From assembly GCA_030737835.1 (NCBI GenBank), contig CM060855.1, positions 6,673,786 through 6,737,785 of the forward strand: a stretch of DNA of 64,000 nt. The letters run 5' to 3'. A program made the translations under genes and the position numbers. Shown in pieces: positions 15,535 to 31,500 of the stretch. Source of the DNA: Acorus gramineus. Taxonomy: Eukaryota > Streptophyta > Magnoliopsida > Acorales > Acoraceae. The number at the start of each line of letters is the position of its first letter. Position 1 is the stretch's first letter. The notes beneath the pieces are model-generated. The model saw only the letters and a list, made by a program, of their open reading frames with translations. It ran no database searches and was not told where the DNA came from.

Positions 15535-15778
15535 TAACTTGCTTAATTTAAAAAATTATTTAAAATTATATGAGTATTTTTAAAGATTTACGTAGACTTA
15601 AAAAAAAATCATATTCATGTATTTACATGGATTCGATACAGTTTACACGGGTTATTTGAATTTTTCAATTTACAACAGCACATGCGGAATATATTCTCTA
15701 CCGACAAAGTTCAGCCCATAATTGACCTCCCCTCCCCCCAAGTCATCCTCTCCCCCCTTCTCTTCTCGAACAACTCCA

Positions 15779-18511
<2,733 letters not shown>

Positions 18512-19385
18512 GTCATCACATATGATGACATGAAATTGGGGATGTGTTGGGAGTTTTTATATATTTGTGTTGATTGAGTGTGGTTGTTGTAATAGGAGGA
18601 CCAGATATGTGTAATATGAGTGATGGAGTGCGTAATTTGGACGTTTATTTGAAATAGAAATGTTTACAATTTCACTATAATAAAATCATCAGTGTTCCAC
18701 GAAAACATTTGCGGTATATGAGACTAAATATGAGTTTGTGTAGCCACCCCACTTTTTATATGTCACAAATAGTTAAAAAAAAAAAAGTTAAGCCAAATTT
18801 TTAGTGGTGGCATTGAAATTTGTTAAAATAGGAAATAATTTACTTGGGTCTCCAAATTTGAAATTCATGTAATAATTGATATTATAAATCAAAATGGTAA
18901 AATTTGTCAAAAATAATTAATTATCATGGATGAATTTTTTTTAAAAAAAGAGTGATTTTTCAAGGCTTGAATGAACCTTTGAAAGTTAACATGATTTTTT
19001 TTTTTTTTTTTTTGGGTAAAAACATGATATTGTCCATTGTGATATATTTATCGAGTTACCCTAACTTGATATATAATATGCCATTTCAATGCCTAAATTA
19101 AGAGTCATGACCTTTTAGACCATGTTAAATTCAGGAATTAAATTATTCTGAGATTTATGACTATTCTAATATAAAAAAGGATAAAATGATTTTGTGTTTG
19201 GTTGTGTTTTGAATTATTGTCATTGAAAAACGTAATAATAAAGTTTTTGTTGTGTGAATAAAATGTGAATAAAGTGTGGAATGTGGATAGGGATTTATAA
19301 AATATAAAAAAATGATGATAGTTGATTTATAAGCGATGAGATTTTTATTAATGGATTGCATTCACACGACGAGTTGTCTTAGTTC

Positions 19386-19440
19386 TTGGGAGTTCCTATC
19401 GTAATGCATGACTACTTAACAGGTGGATTCACTGCAAATA
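19386..19440 (+). pseudogene. rbcL: Plastid rbcL fragment (NUPT)
   Basis: 55 bp encode LGVPIVMHDYLTGGFTAN, the strongly conserved segment of the Rubisco large subunit that normally follows ARE. Identity at both DNA and protein level is unmistakable. The match stops abruptly at 19440, where unrelated sequence continues the open frame. This is a nuclear integrant of plastid DNA and not a gene. Confidence 0.85.
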
Positions 19441-19694
19441 TCTGGAAAGGAAGTGGATCTTCTCTTTCTTTTGTATCATCCCTTTTTAACAAGAATTTCT
19501 TAAATCAAATAATAAGAATGCCACAGAGTAGCCGAATGACCTCACAAAGACACCATCAGAAAGAAGAGTTCGTTAAAAAACAAGGCAATCTAGTTTTGTC
19601 GACAAAGAAGGTTTTTACGAAGGCTAGCGAAATTATCAAAAAAAGAAGAGGACCATCACATCAAAGCTTGATGAAAAAGGATGATGACAGGTGA
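19441..19694 (+). other. Unidentified open segment joined to the rbcL fragment
   Basis: The rbcL frame continues for about 84 codons to a stop at 19692-19694, reading a lysine- and arginine-rich sequence (for example MTSQRHHQKEEFVKKQ, then KKRRGPSHQSLMKKDDDR). Base composition is less AT-biased than the surroundings. I do not recognise it; a second organelle-derived piece is plausible because NUPTs are often mosaics. Coding function is unlikely since no promoter or start is apparent. Confidence 0.3.
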
Positions 19695-20154
19695 TTTAAC
19701 AATAGGTCCACATATTTTTTTTATTTGAATAATCTAAAAAAACTTAACTTTAATAGATAGATGGAATTTATATACCATTTTATACTAGTTAATTCTGGTA
19801 TACAGATTATCATTTATTCTTACTATCCAAACATCCATAATAAGGTTATCTTGACTAATTCCAATTTATTCTGGACTTATTCTCAAACCAAACATGGGCT
19901 TAAAGTTTAGACATATTGCCATTCCTTTGAAAGTTTTCTTGGTATTTTTTTTTTCAACCTAGTAACTCATGTGATCCTCTGCAACCCGAACTACATCAGC
20001 GAATCAATAGGCTAATGACTATTCTGGATTACCAAACCCAAAAACCTGCCTGATCCTTGTTCAAATAATCTTGTTCAGTTTTTTTAATAAGAAAAATATT
20101 AGAGACAATTATTAATGCAATCATTTTACTTGTTTTTTTAAGGTATATATTTTA

Positions 20155-21064
20155 GGAATTTTTGTATATATACCCTTGTTAAATTCTAATTTTATCAAAA
20201 TACTCCTGCAAAAATCGACAGTGTAAAAATACTCCATAAAGTGAATGCAACCGTACCCCTATACCACACAACGTAAAGAACTTTGTATTAACTATGATTA
20301 AAAGGTCTAACTCTACATGTACAATGACCTAAATGCCCTTACTAATTCTGAAAAAAAACTTTTTTGCATAAATACCCTTCTTAACACCCGTATTTTTGTA
20401 ATTACCCCTGTTATTTCCACCATTACAAAAATACTCCCAAAATTTTAATAAATTGTGCAGATTTGCCCTCTGTAAGTCATTGTTAGGAACACAGACCAAA
20501 CCATGGTTAGATTCTTAACCCTATATTGTAAAATGACCAGTTTACCTCTCATTTAAATCACTCATCTTACTCAACCTTGCGTGAAAAAGAAAGAGATAAG
20601 ATTGTAGGAGGAAGAAGGAATTATAGTTCGACCATCCAAATAGAGCGTGGGAGGGTATTTTGGACTATTTACATGTGATTAACGGTGGCTAATGGAGATA
20701 TTATAATCAATCCTCATAAACACTAACCTCATGGGCAAATTTGCATGATATATCAAAATTTTAGGGGTATTTATGTAATGCTGAAAATAAAAGTGATAAT
20801 CATGCAAATACGGATTCTAAGAGGGGTATATATGCAAAAGAAGAAAAACAAAACTCATTTCGGGTAGCCTAAGGGTACAAGGGTCATTTCAACTCCTATA
20901 ACAGAATAAAACATAAAATATTAACTATATCAGACGGAATTTGATCACAGGGGCACGATTGGACTCACTTAAAGTTTTTTAGGGGTATTTTTGCACGGTG
21001 AGTTTTAGTAGAGGTATTTTGACAAAATTAGAATTTAACAGAGATATATATATGCAAAAATTTC
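20155..21064. mobile_element. Mutator-type MITE with long inverted arms (910 bp)
   Basis: Termini are GGAATTTTTGTATATATA at the left and the complement of GAAATTTTTGCATATATA at the right, with extended inverted arms of about 100 bp. Flanks are a perfect 9-bp duplication, TATATTTTA, at 20146-20154 and 21065-21073, as expected for Mutator-like elements. It contains no transposase ORF, so it is non-autonomous. The unit 1 copy keeps only the right half (about 9391-9645). Confidence 0.85.
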
Positions 21065-24000
21065 TATATTTTATATGATAAAATCAATACTTTTAAGAAA
21101 ATGAAACACACTTAGAATTAATTGAATGAAAAATGATATGTCCAGCTCCTTATGCAACCTCATTTACAGTCCACACAATTTTTCATATTTTAAAAAATTA
21201 TGGGTTCTTCCATTGAAGTATGTATATTGTTATATGAAATAAAATATATACTAAGATATAATAGTATATTTTTTTCTCTTCAAAATTTTTTCCCCCTCCG
21301 TACACTATGATTGAACCTGACACTATACTATCATAGTGTATAGGGTTGCAGAATAGACTGCAAAATAGACTGAGTATATCAACTCTCAAATTAAATACAT
21401 AACCAAGGGGACCCAGTAATGACTGTGGCCATATTAAGAAATAAATTCATCTTGAAAAATGATACGTTCAGCCTTCATTGTAGCCCCAATTGCAGTCCAC
21501 ATTGTTTTTTTTTTTTTAATTATACACTTTTCAAATGAAGTACACGCTTTTATATGAAATGAAATATATACTTACATACATTAGTGTGTTTTTTTCAAAT
21601 AAAAAAAATGATAAATTTTTTTATACCATGTACTATGATAGAACCTCATACACTATGATACACAGACGCAGTATATATTATGTTATCATAGCACATGACA
21701 CTACAAAATGGATCGAGTGTATCAACATTGATCTCATTTGAATACCACAAGGCCCGGACCGGCCTGGCCCAACCCTTTTGCAGCATGGAAGAACTGTAGT
21801 CCCCACATAACCTAACACAGGCACATGAAAGTGAGCTGTGTTGACCTGCATTCTTCACGAGCAGAGTGTGATTTGAGGAGACACCCACTTAAAAAAAAAA
21901 AAAAATTGGCAAAAAAAAAATCTTTTCATTTTCAATTTGGATGAAAAGAAGAATCTCTCTGATTGTATAATAGACCATACCAAAATATATTGATCACTAC
22001 ATAATCACATATTACATGTTTCAAAGCTCTTTTTAACACACCTATACCAAAAGTGGACTACAATGGCAGCCCGCAAGTACAGAGTGGTGCTTTTGAGGGA
22101 ACCAAATAAATGCATCAAATGAGGCACTCTGCATTGGTTCTCTTAAAACCTCTCAGTGTACTATTTCCAAGCATCCATTGATAAATACATGAAAAAAAAA
22201 AGTATAATGTTAAACAAAATTCACACGTAATTTCTATTTGGGTATCCATTTAACTATCCCATTTTTCATCATAATTTAAAAATCTAAACATAGTTGTCGC
22301 TGACTTGCACCCAATATTTTTTTTTTTTTTTGGCATCTATTTCTCATTTGATTATAAAATATATCCAAAATGAAGTTTAATTATTTTCACATTTTTAACA
22401 TTCTTATTCCATATTATTTAAAAGGGTATTTTATTTTTAAGTCCCCATAAACTATATGATTTATTAGGGTCCATTTGAAAACACAGATTGAAAAATAGCT
22501 TTTGAAATAAAGCTGTTTTTAAGATGATTTTAGACCTTGACTTTTATTGAAATGTTTTTTTTTTTAATTCAGAAATCAATATTTCAAAGCAGTTGATGTT
22601 TGGCAGAGAAAGTTACTTTTCAATTCAAAAAATTGGTTCCGACCAAAAAGCAATGTTTTTGAGCTTTTTAAAACATGGATTTCGAAGGAAAAATTAAAAG
22701 GAATCCAGCTTTCGATTCTGAATAAAGCTGTCCTGTTTGGCTACGCGATTTTAGCTTTTCGGCTTTTCAAAAAGCAAAAGCTGTTTCAAACGTGCAACCA
22801 AATGAGGCCTTAGTGATCGATCATTCACTTTTTCATATTTCAGTTTAAGTTCCTAGATTTAAATGATATGTTCTTTTAATCTCTCCCAGGGATTAAAAAC
22901 AAAATTAAATAATTTAGTGATAGATCCATCCCAAGAACAAATAAGAAACATACCTTTTAAATTTAGAGACTAAAACTAAAATATGAAAAAGTGAGAGATC
23001 GATCACTAAATCATATAGTTTACAGGGACTAAGAAATAATAAAAAAACTCTATTTAAAAATATGCCCAGAATCATATGCAAATTTTATACTCTATGGTTG
23101 TCCAACTGTTTAAAAATGATCAAAATGACATAACCTGTGGAAATGAGAATGAGTCAGTGTTAGATCCCATCAATATTCACCAATCTTTAATGAGTGACTG
23201 ACAAATGTCTACTCACATGTATAATATGTGAGACTTAGAATAATTTTGATTATTTTTGTCAGCCCTTTATTGGGAATATCAAACACTAATGGGATCAACA
23301 CTAATTTATCCCATCTCTACCCTCTTGTTGATAAGGCATATTCTACCCTCTCGTTGATAAGGCATGGATATGTAATTTAATTATTTGGTGACATAAAATA
23401 ATGTGTTGTTGCACCTGAATGAATTCAAGATATCCTAGTAAAAGTAGGAATCCTTTATGAGCATACACATGAAGCTGCAATTTTTAATAGATGTCACCTT
23501 CAATGCTATCAGGTTCTGCTCAGTCATTTCAATTCCTTGTCTTTATAATTGCAATTTATGACACCAACTTCCCACACAGTCAGAGCCTCCCCAGCATCTC
23601 TTCCAACCAAAGAGAGATTCAGAGAACAAATATCTGACTTCAGAGATACTCCTGCATTGAATAATATTTTTAAAAAAAAAACACTTAATGTAGACAACAT
23701 GATCTTGAGATTTCAAGTGCAGGATACATTGAAGTACCTCCACAGATCACACCTTCTGCAACAAGTGGCTTTTGTGAATTGTTTATATAATATATATTTT
23801 CAGCAGAGGTAGCAGAAAATACAAAACTGCAAAGCAAATCACAACACATGATCCAAACTAATCTTTCAATGCTACCCAAAAAACAGCAAAACTAAAACAA
23901 CCTCGATCACTACATAATCACTACAATATTACATATTTACATGTTTCAAAGCTCTGTGAACAAAGGTGGCTGCAATGGCAGCCCACAAGTACAGAGTATT

Positions 24001-24620
24001 GGTGCTTTTGAGAGGGAACCAAATAAATAAATAAAATAAAAATAAAATACAGCATCAAATGAGACACTTTTAACATTGGTTATCTTAAAAATCTGAGAAT
24101 ACATTGTTGAATAAAAAAGGCTAAGGCCCGTGGAGAGACAATGGGATGACCGTGACCTAACATCCATGATTTTGTTCCAAAACAGTGCATCAGAAGATTG
24201 TCTATAACGCATTTTCATAAAGATACTGCACCTGCTGTGACTGTTGTCTGTTGCATGTGTGGCTCTGCTCAGTCAGTCACCCCCCCTACTCCTCCAAAGT
24301 CCAGTCCTCCTCCTCACATGAGAGTCTCTGTATTAATTCATGTGTGCCTGTACGGCCTTGTCTTCTGGTGGGGCCACCCCCAACACAGGTGCCTGACTCA
24401 TTGGCTCCAACCAAGTGACTCAACTCAACCAGGTGGGGTTTGGGTTGGGTTAGAAGACTCAAAAGCCCAACCTAGGTAACTATATGACATGGATGCTGAT
24501 AGACTGTTTTGGGGTTAACGACTATTTTATGAATATATTACGTGAAATAAGTAATTTTTTTTTTGTTGATTGTATTTTTAATTATTTTCGTTAAAAAATG
24601 TAATAATAAAGTTTTTTTAT
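21065..24620. other. Unit 2 spacer
   Basis: This aligns with unit 1 spacer 9655-14605 without the OPR3 mosaic. The 34-bp word is single here (about 21923-21956). It carries the second Tourist-like MITE. No gene is supported; ORFs in the better-conserved block 23460-24480 are not maintained between units. Confidence 0.55.
22467..22809. mobile_element. Tourist-like MITE, unit 2 copy
   Basis: Counterpart of 12423-12765, 343 bp, with the same left terminus (GGGTCCATTTG), a right terminus ending CAAATGAGGCC, and flanking TTA trinucleotides. Confidence 0.7.
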
Positions 24621-27082
24621 TTGATTGACTACGAATAAGTTATGGATAAAGTGTGAATAAGATGTGAAAAAAAATGATTTGATTTGTGGGCTTTTTAATT
24701 TATAAGAGGTGATGACAATTAATTTGATAGTGGGACCCCTTTATACCTATAAAAAAAAGATTGGATGGAATAACATAATCTTAGGAGAGACCTTGAATAA
24801 AAATACTAACTTATGCTCACATATTCTGGTATAGCCATACACATCTATTCTTTTTAAACAAACCCTTTTTTTGGTTTATTCTCCTTGATTCCCTCATATT
24901 CACCTCCTGTTTCAATACCCAAACAACCCAATTTTTTTCCCTTTTTTTTTTTTATATTCTCATTTACGATTTATTGTCAGGCTAACAATAACCAACTCGA
25001 TTTAAGCTTGAATTTTAGGCAATTATTAGTTCTGCTTTTTGGGTGATCGACCTTCATGGAATAAAAAATGAAACTAAACACCACCATAGAAGTGAATGTG
25101 ATCTTAAATGAAAATTATATCAGGTCATTTAACTTATAGAGATAGGGAAGCTATGCTTGGAGAATCCAAAAAAAAAAAAATCAGCTTCTATGAAAGGAAA
25201 AATATTCAATAACAAAAACAAATATCAAAACCATTGAAAAAAAAATGACGACTCACCCATTCAAGAATAATAGCACATGTCCAAAGGTAATAGGATGACA
25301 TAATATCTTTTCATTAGTTTAAAATATATTTATTTAAAATTTTGGTCACAAATTGGATCACTGGATCGGATCAGCATAGTTTCCATCATTGTTTTTATGA
25401 GAATTGAAACCGATGACGCTATTAGAGTTTTCTTTTAAATGTACATCACTACATGAAAGTTTATAAGCCTTTTTTTTCCCTGGCATTAATCAGTAGACTC
25501 TTGAAAATTTACATTTGTTTGAAGTACAAATCCTCTCCCTCATAATCCATAATCTAACATGACAATTTTCTTTTGTAGCGGTAATATTTATCAATTAATC
25601 GGGACTAAGTTCACAATTTAGTTATTCAAATCAATTATTGCAGCTCACATCAAAGCATCTATATGAAAAAACACAGTAAAACACATTCTTATCAAGTCTT
25701 TAGAAACTAATAGATAATCAAGCATGAACAGAGCACTGTTTGCGGATAGATCTCAGTGTCTGTGTCCGAGAAAATTAAAAAGAGAGCTTTCATTCATGAT
25801 CCATAGATAATGCAATTCCATGTTAGACAACAATTAATATTAGAATTTCTATCATTATGGGTACCTTATGTTTTGAAGCGTTGGGGCCTTTATTAGGTAG
25901 TCTCCATTAATCTGTATACACATTTCTTTTTTATCATTTACTTTGTTTGGAGGTATCTCGTACCTTTTGTTCGATGACTTTTTTACTAATAAGTTCCTTT
26001 CACAAAAATATATTAGAATTTCTGATATGTAACGTGATAATCGATAACTATAAAATGAAATCCTCTTTAATTATTGTAAAATACTTTCATTTACCTTAAG
26101 TATTCTTCCTCAAGCCAGAGGGAAGATTTTAAATGAACTCAACTTGAATGAGATTTCATGAAAATTTGTTGATAGTGATTTTTTTGGTAGATACGTCTAC
26201 TAATTTTGTTGCTCATCCATGTGAATACAAGAAGCATGGATAATATTAGGTTGAAAAGTCTCACAAATGAAATAACAAATAGATATCTATGTGCTTCATT
26301 TGTTCATGAAAAACCTAGAAGGTGTTTGAATGTGGGTTTACATGAATCTGATTTCTTCACACCTATTTTTTTTTTTAAATATTTAAGAATTAGTTTTTTC
26401 ATCAGTTTTCTAAAGATCAAGTTTTAAAATCAATTTTTTTAAGAAAAACTAATTCTCAAACCTACATCGAAATGGACCCTTAGATGGAATTGATGTGTAT
26501 GTGAAACTAATTGCCATAGTACATGTTTACAAGGGTGATCGAATGCCTAAATTTTGTAGAAGAAGTGTTAACTCGCAATCATGAGATGTCATAACCCTGT
26601 ATTCCACTTATGCATAAAAGCTAACCACTGCCTCCATTAATGAATACATATGCAAGATAGATTGTCAGTTTGTACCCCCAACTCAACACTCATGAATATA
26701 AGCTTCAAAGCATGACTATATTTAGGTACACCAATATCATTTCCTGGGTAGACCTTGAAATATTATATTATAGAATTATTATATGTGAACAACCTGAACA
26801 TGACTATCCTTGGGTGTACCTAAAGTTAACAAAGGGTCCGGTTGAGTACGCATTTGCGTGGATTCTACGATAGAAACATAAAACTTTGATGCAAAACGAT
26901 TTTTCTCAGATACTATAGATTCAACGTTTTTAGTGTTTTTTATTTTTTTATTTATAAGATTCTGACATTTTTAAAATAATGATTTTAAAAAATGTATTGA
27001 GTTTTTGAATAGCTGGATTCGGTTGCACTTACAAACGGTCTCTAATCTAAACTGACTGCGTAATGATATAAAAAATATTTAA
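24621..27082. other. AT-rich spacer present only in unit 2
   Basis: Unit 1 jumps from the equivalent of about 24620 to about 27803. The beginning (24590-24900) is MITE-like, sharing 'aatgtaataataaag' words with 19220 and 45060. The rest has no recognisable gene; the longest ORFs (26206-26427 and 26670-26873) show no known motifs. Confidence 0.5.
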
Positions 27083-27621
27083 GGGAAAAATTCATACAAT
27101 CCCTTGAAATCTGATCGAAATTCACACAACATTTTAATTTTTTTAAAAAAACATATAACCTATTGAAAACACCTAGTAAATTCAAATAATCTCTTGAATA
27201 AAATTTTTGTTGTTAGATAATGAATATTATGTGAATATTTTATTTGGTTAACCTTGATTGAAGATACAATATATTAAAAAACCACTACAATGCGTTAAAA
27301 ATGTGAAAAAATCTTATAAAAATAACTATTTTACCATATCCGGATATATTATAAAAATTTATCCGAATGAGTAAAATTGTCATCTGTATAATATTTTTCG
27401 CATTTTTAACATACTGTAAGGTTTTTTTGGTATATTGTGTTTTCTACCAGGGTTAACCAAACATAATATTCATAAAATATTCAGCATTTGTAAATGTAAA
27501 TATTATTCATGGGGTTATTTGAATTTATTGGGTGTTTTTAGGGGGTTATATGGATTTTAAGAAATTTCTGAGGGTTATATAGATTTTAGTCAATTTATAG
27601 GGGTTTATATGAATTTTTCCC
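27083..27621. mobile_element. Palindromic Mutator-type MITE (539 bp)
   Basis: Termini GGGAAAAATTCATA and TATGAATTTTTCCC are inverted repeats, and the arms stay complementary for much of the element. A perfect 9-bp duplication, AATATTTAA, flanks it (27074-27082 and 27622-27630). There is no ORF of note. Related decayed copies are suspected at 6130-6500 and 50500-50660. It lies about 0.95 kb upstream of the SLOMO ATG. Confidence 0.87.
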
Positions 27622-27805
27622 AATATTTAAATAAATTAGTTCACCAATCAAATGTTGAAATCCATCAGCTTCAGTCAACCCCATAAATTAGAGTGAATCC
27701 TGTACCTCTGAATAATAATAACAAAAAAATGTCAATGAAATTAGTTATTCTAACTGATCATTACCATAATAACCCATTGCATAAAAAAAATGATAAGCAT
27801 TAAAA

Positions 27806-28573
27806 TGTCCAACTTATAAATGATCATGATTACCAAATTAATTATTTTTTACCACTACAATTAAAACCCGTACTGAAATTCTTGTGATCCCCCCAAATCA
27901 TTAATTTATTACAAATTATTATTATTATTATATAACATCGTATTTCACCTTATACTTCAGAAACGTTATTACTCCAAAAATACATTTTTTTAATTTTTTT
28001 TTTTTTTGCTTTTATGGGAATAACACGCGCTTCTCGCTCTCGAGATATTCACCCACACCCATGACCCTCCTTATTCCACAACCACGATATCCTCCAATAA
28101 ACTTCCGACACCTGTCCCCCACATGGCACAGTCTCCAACCCGACGTGTCCTTATTCTCACCGCAAGTTTCCCAAAAATCACCCCCCTCTCGAAGAACGTG
28201 AAGCGTGGGAAGGCCAGGTCATCTGTCCGGCCCATGACGTGGCGTTCGTCGTACATCGACACCTGGCTGTAGACGGACGCGAAACACGGACGCGAAACAT
28301 CACTCGTGTTTTTTCCCGTACTCACCTGCCCTAAAAAAAAAAAAAGAAAAAAAAAAAAAGAAAAAAAAGAAAAAGCTTCGTCTCCTCCTCCCCCTCGTGT
28401 AGTCACTCACAACGATTCAGAGAGAGAGAGAGAGAGAGTGTGTGTGAAGAGTTTCAGAGAGGGGTTTTGATTTCCGATCCGACGATCCCAACCTATTCAC
28501 CTCTTTTGATATATAAAAGGTCCCTCCTTTCCTTCTCCGGAGACCCATTTTCGGATTTTTAGGGTTTTCCGGC
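27806..28573 (+). promoter_or_regulatory. SLOMO promoter and 5' leader
   Basis: A GC-rich block (28020-28320) with conserved 'ccatgacgtggcg' and 'cgaagaacgtgaagcg' words precedes purine tracts: A-rich 28333-28374 and (GA)n 28417-28438. A TATA-like box, tatataaaa, lies at 28510-28518, 56 bp before the ATG, followed by a pyrimidine-rich stretch suited to a start site. Whether transcription starts here or nearer the GA tract cannot be decided from sequence. The region is duplicated in unit 1 without the TATA part. Confidence 0.55.
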
Positions 28574-31500
28574 ATGAATAGCGACAAGGGACTGGCGGTG
28601 GTGGACTCGGAAGAAGACGAGCAGGACGACGTCGATCCCTACGAGGGCACCAGCGAGGGGCTCTTTGAGTCGATCGTCGGGAGCGGCAGCGTCAGTGGTG
28701 GAGGGAGGGCTGTCGGGGCCTTCGGACCGGTTTGGGAGTTTGAAAACGCGGGGGTTGTCATGGATGTGGACGGGGAGGAGTCCGATTGGGACGTCCAGTC
28801 TAAGCGGGCGAAGGTCCTCTGTGATCCTCCGTGAGTGATTTCTTTCTTTTTTAGTTTCTTCGGACAAAGCCTATTTTTTTTTGGTTATCTAGTGTTTCTT
28901 GGTTTGGTTTTGGGTATTTCTTGGCTTTCATTCTATAGTTATTGGTGAAGATCATCCGTGAATAGATGGACAACCTTGGAGGATCTTTGTAGTGCATCAA
29001 TTTATACTGAACCTTCTTGCATTGTAGCATCTGCAAAGAAATTTTACTGCCTCCATGATAATATTAAATACAAGATGATCTGTTGGGTTATAAAGAGTCC
29101 ACTCACATTGTGTTTTTTTTTTTTTTTGAAGAAATATAGAAGCTATACATTATAGAGCCTTTCGAACAAAGGAGGTGAGGGATCTCCGGGATTTTGTTTT
29201 CAAAAAAAGGTGAAAAAAATGAAGCAAAGAAAAGAAAAAGGAGTTGTCTTTAGGTAAACGAAACCCCAACACTACACCGCCAACTTATTACCGCCCATTT
29301 TAATTTGCATATATAGTAGAGCTATGCAACTCTCCCTCTAGGATCACCTTCATCCCATTCCAAAGAGAATTTGTAATAAACATCCAAATGTGTAGCACAT
29401 TGAAAATGCTACGAGCATGGTATTGCATTCTGCTATCACACATCACTATTGGACAACCACCTTATATGATTGCTAGATTCTTTTGAAATCTTTCAAATGT
29501 GGTCATTTGATATTGTCCTGTGTGAATATTAGACATTTGATTGACTTTCCCATTTAGCAAAAGAATTTGAAGTTTTTGTCAGGGTTCTTTAAGTTTTGGA
29601 GAAGAATTTGTGAAAAGATTGCCTATGTAGAATCCTATATAGTCTATAAAATGTGACAGTTTATTTCTGCATTTATGATGCTTTCACATGTATAAGTTGG
29701 AGAATCACACCTGCCTAGTCTAGGCCGTGCATGTTTTTCTGGACTGCATCCCAACAGCTTGACATTGGAAAACTTTCTTTTCCTTACTGTGATGTGTGAC
29801 CTTTCTCTGATATCTTGCCATAGGAAAACCTCTTGACGCCATCCATCATTTGAAGTTGTTGGCTATTGCGATTGGTTGATGCCTACCGCTTCATAATGGT
29901 TTCACATTTATAATTTGGAGCATCTCATCTGCGCAGGCTAGCCAATGCATGTTTTTACGGGCTGCATTCCAACAGCTCAACATTGGCGAATTTTGTTTTC
30001 CTTACTGTGACCTTTCTCTGATATCTTGCCATAGGAAAACCTCTTGATGCCATCCTTAAAGTTGAAGTTGTTGGTTAATGCATGTTGTTGCTGTCTACCG
30101 CTTCATAATGGTCTTCCTTAGAAAATCTTTCTTTGCCAGAGATCCAGTACTATCTTTCCTCTGTTTTCTTTTTATGTTCTCCCACTCTCAGGATTGACCC
30201 TTGTGATTTTCAATAAATCAGTCATTTACATTTAGCTGGATGATTTCAGGCAATGTTTTACCTTCTTCAATATATATAACAGTATGCATTCTCTTCAATC
30301 TGAAATTCTTCTGTCGGTAACTGTATGATTTTGTCGTATTTCTGTTTCTCCATTGTTTATGACCTCCATCCCCACTCTTTGTCTATTGCTTGTGTGATAT
30401 TTAATACTAGGCACTTGAGGATGTATTTTATTTATAAAATGTACATATCTGAGTCCTTTTTTGAAATTTGGATGAAATTAGAAGTTTTTTAAAATAGAAA
30501 CCAGATGACACATGCAACACCGTTGGGATTTGGTATTTCCCTTACCATCATTACGAGTGTGATCAGTATTTGTCCCACTATGAACCCTAATTTACCCTGT
30601 ACTTATTGCTGAACACATTTATGAACAACTGTACTTGTAAATAAGTGAATTGGTGAAAAGCCTTTTAAACTTGAACAAATAATTTTCATCCTACTTATAG
30701 AATAAGTAGGTCCCAAGAACGCATATGTATGCTGTGCCATGGGGAGGAAGGGTATTTTGACCATTGTTTTATTAGCACCCTTCAGCCAAGATATTTGTAG
30801 CAGATCAAAGCAATTTTAGTGAAATCAGTGTGGTTCAATCCAGGAATTTTGCCATTAGTATATTGAAAGAGGAACACTCCAATTGACCCCCGTTCTGTAT
30901 ATGAGTAGAGACAATATACTAGGAAGCCTATGCAATAACAGGTGTCATATTGCTTAAAATTTTTTTGGGGTATTTTACTATTAGACCCATTATTCACATA
31001 CAATCTAATACATAGATAGTGAGGTGTATTAATTTTCCATGTTATATATGATGTTCATGAGGATCGAAATATCAAAGTACTTGACCGTCGAGGATTTTCT
31101 GGTTGTAGTACTTGAGATATTTTTTGTTAATCCATGCCCCTAGATTTTTTAGATGGTTTTAGGGGATATAGGGGTGACTGGACTAGGTCTTATCAAATGT
31201 ATTTTAAGTATGAGGCGTCTACTATCTCTGAACAATACATGCCAACGGGACCTATACTCTTAAGAAGTTTACCCCCTAAAAATAAAACTCTGCTTGCCCT
31301 TGCACATCAATGACCTCAGTCCTTAATGAACTTTTCCATGGACTACCAAATATTTTCTAAATACACCAGGGCCCTTTGAAAGATAACTTGTTTTACTTCC
31401 CAGTTTTTATATAACTAAAAGGAAACTTATTATGGTTTGCTTCCGTTATTTTTTATTTTTTAATTTATGAATTGGTGCTTCATTTCCTGGCCTCTAATCC

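Larger units (their letters stand above)
18512..20154. other. OPR3-B 3' flank and spacer retained only in unit 2
   Basis: From about 18588 this sequence has no counterpart in unit 1. It includes diverged MITE-like DNA (19130-19370 and 19720-19900, with 'aacgtaataataaag' and 'ttctggtatac' words also seen near 24600 and 45060-45190), and an rbcL fragment at 19386-19440. No intact gene was recognised. Confidence 0.5.
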
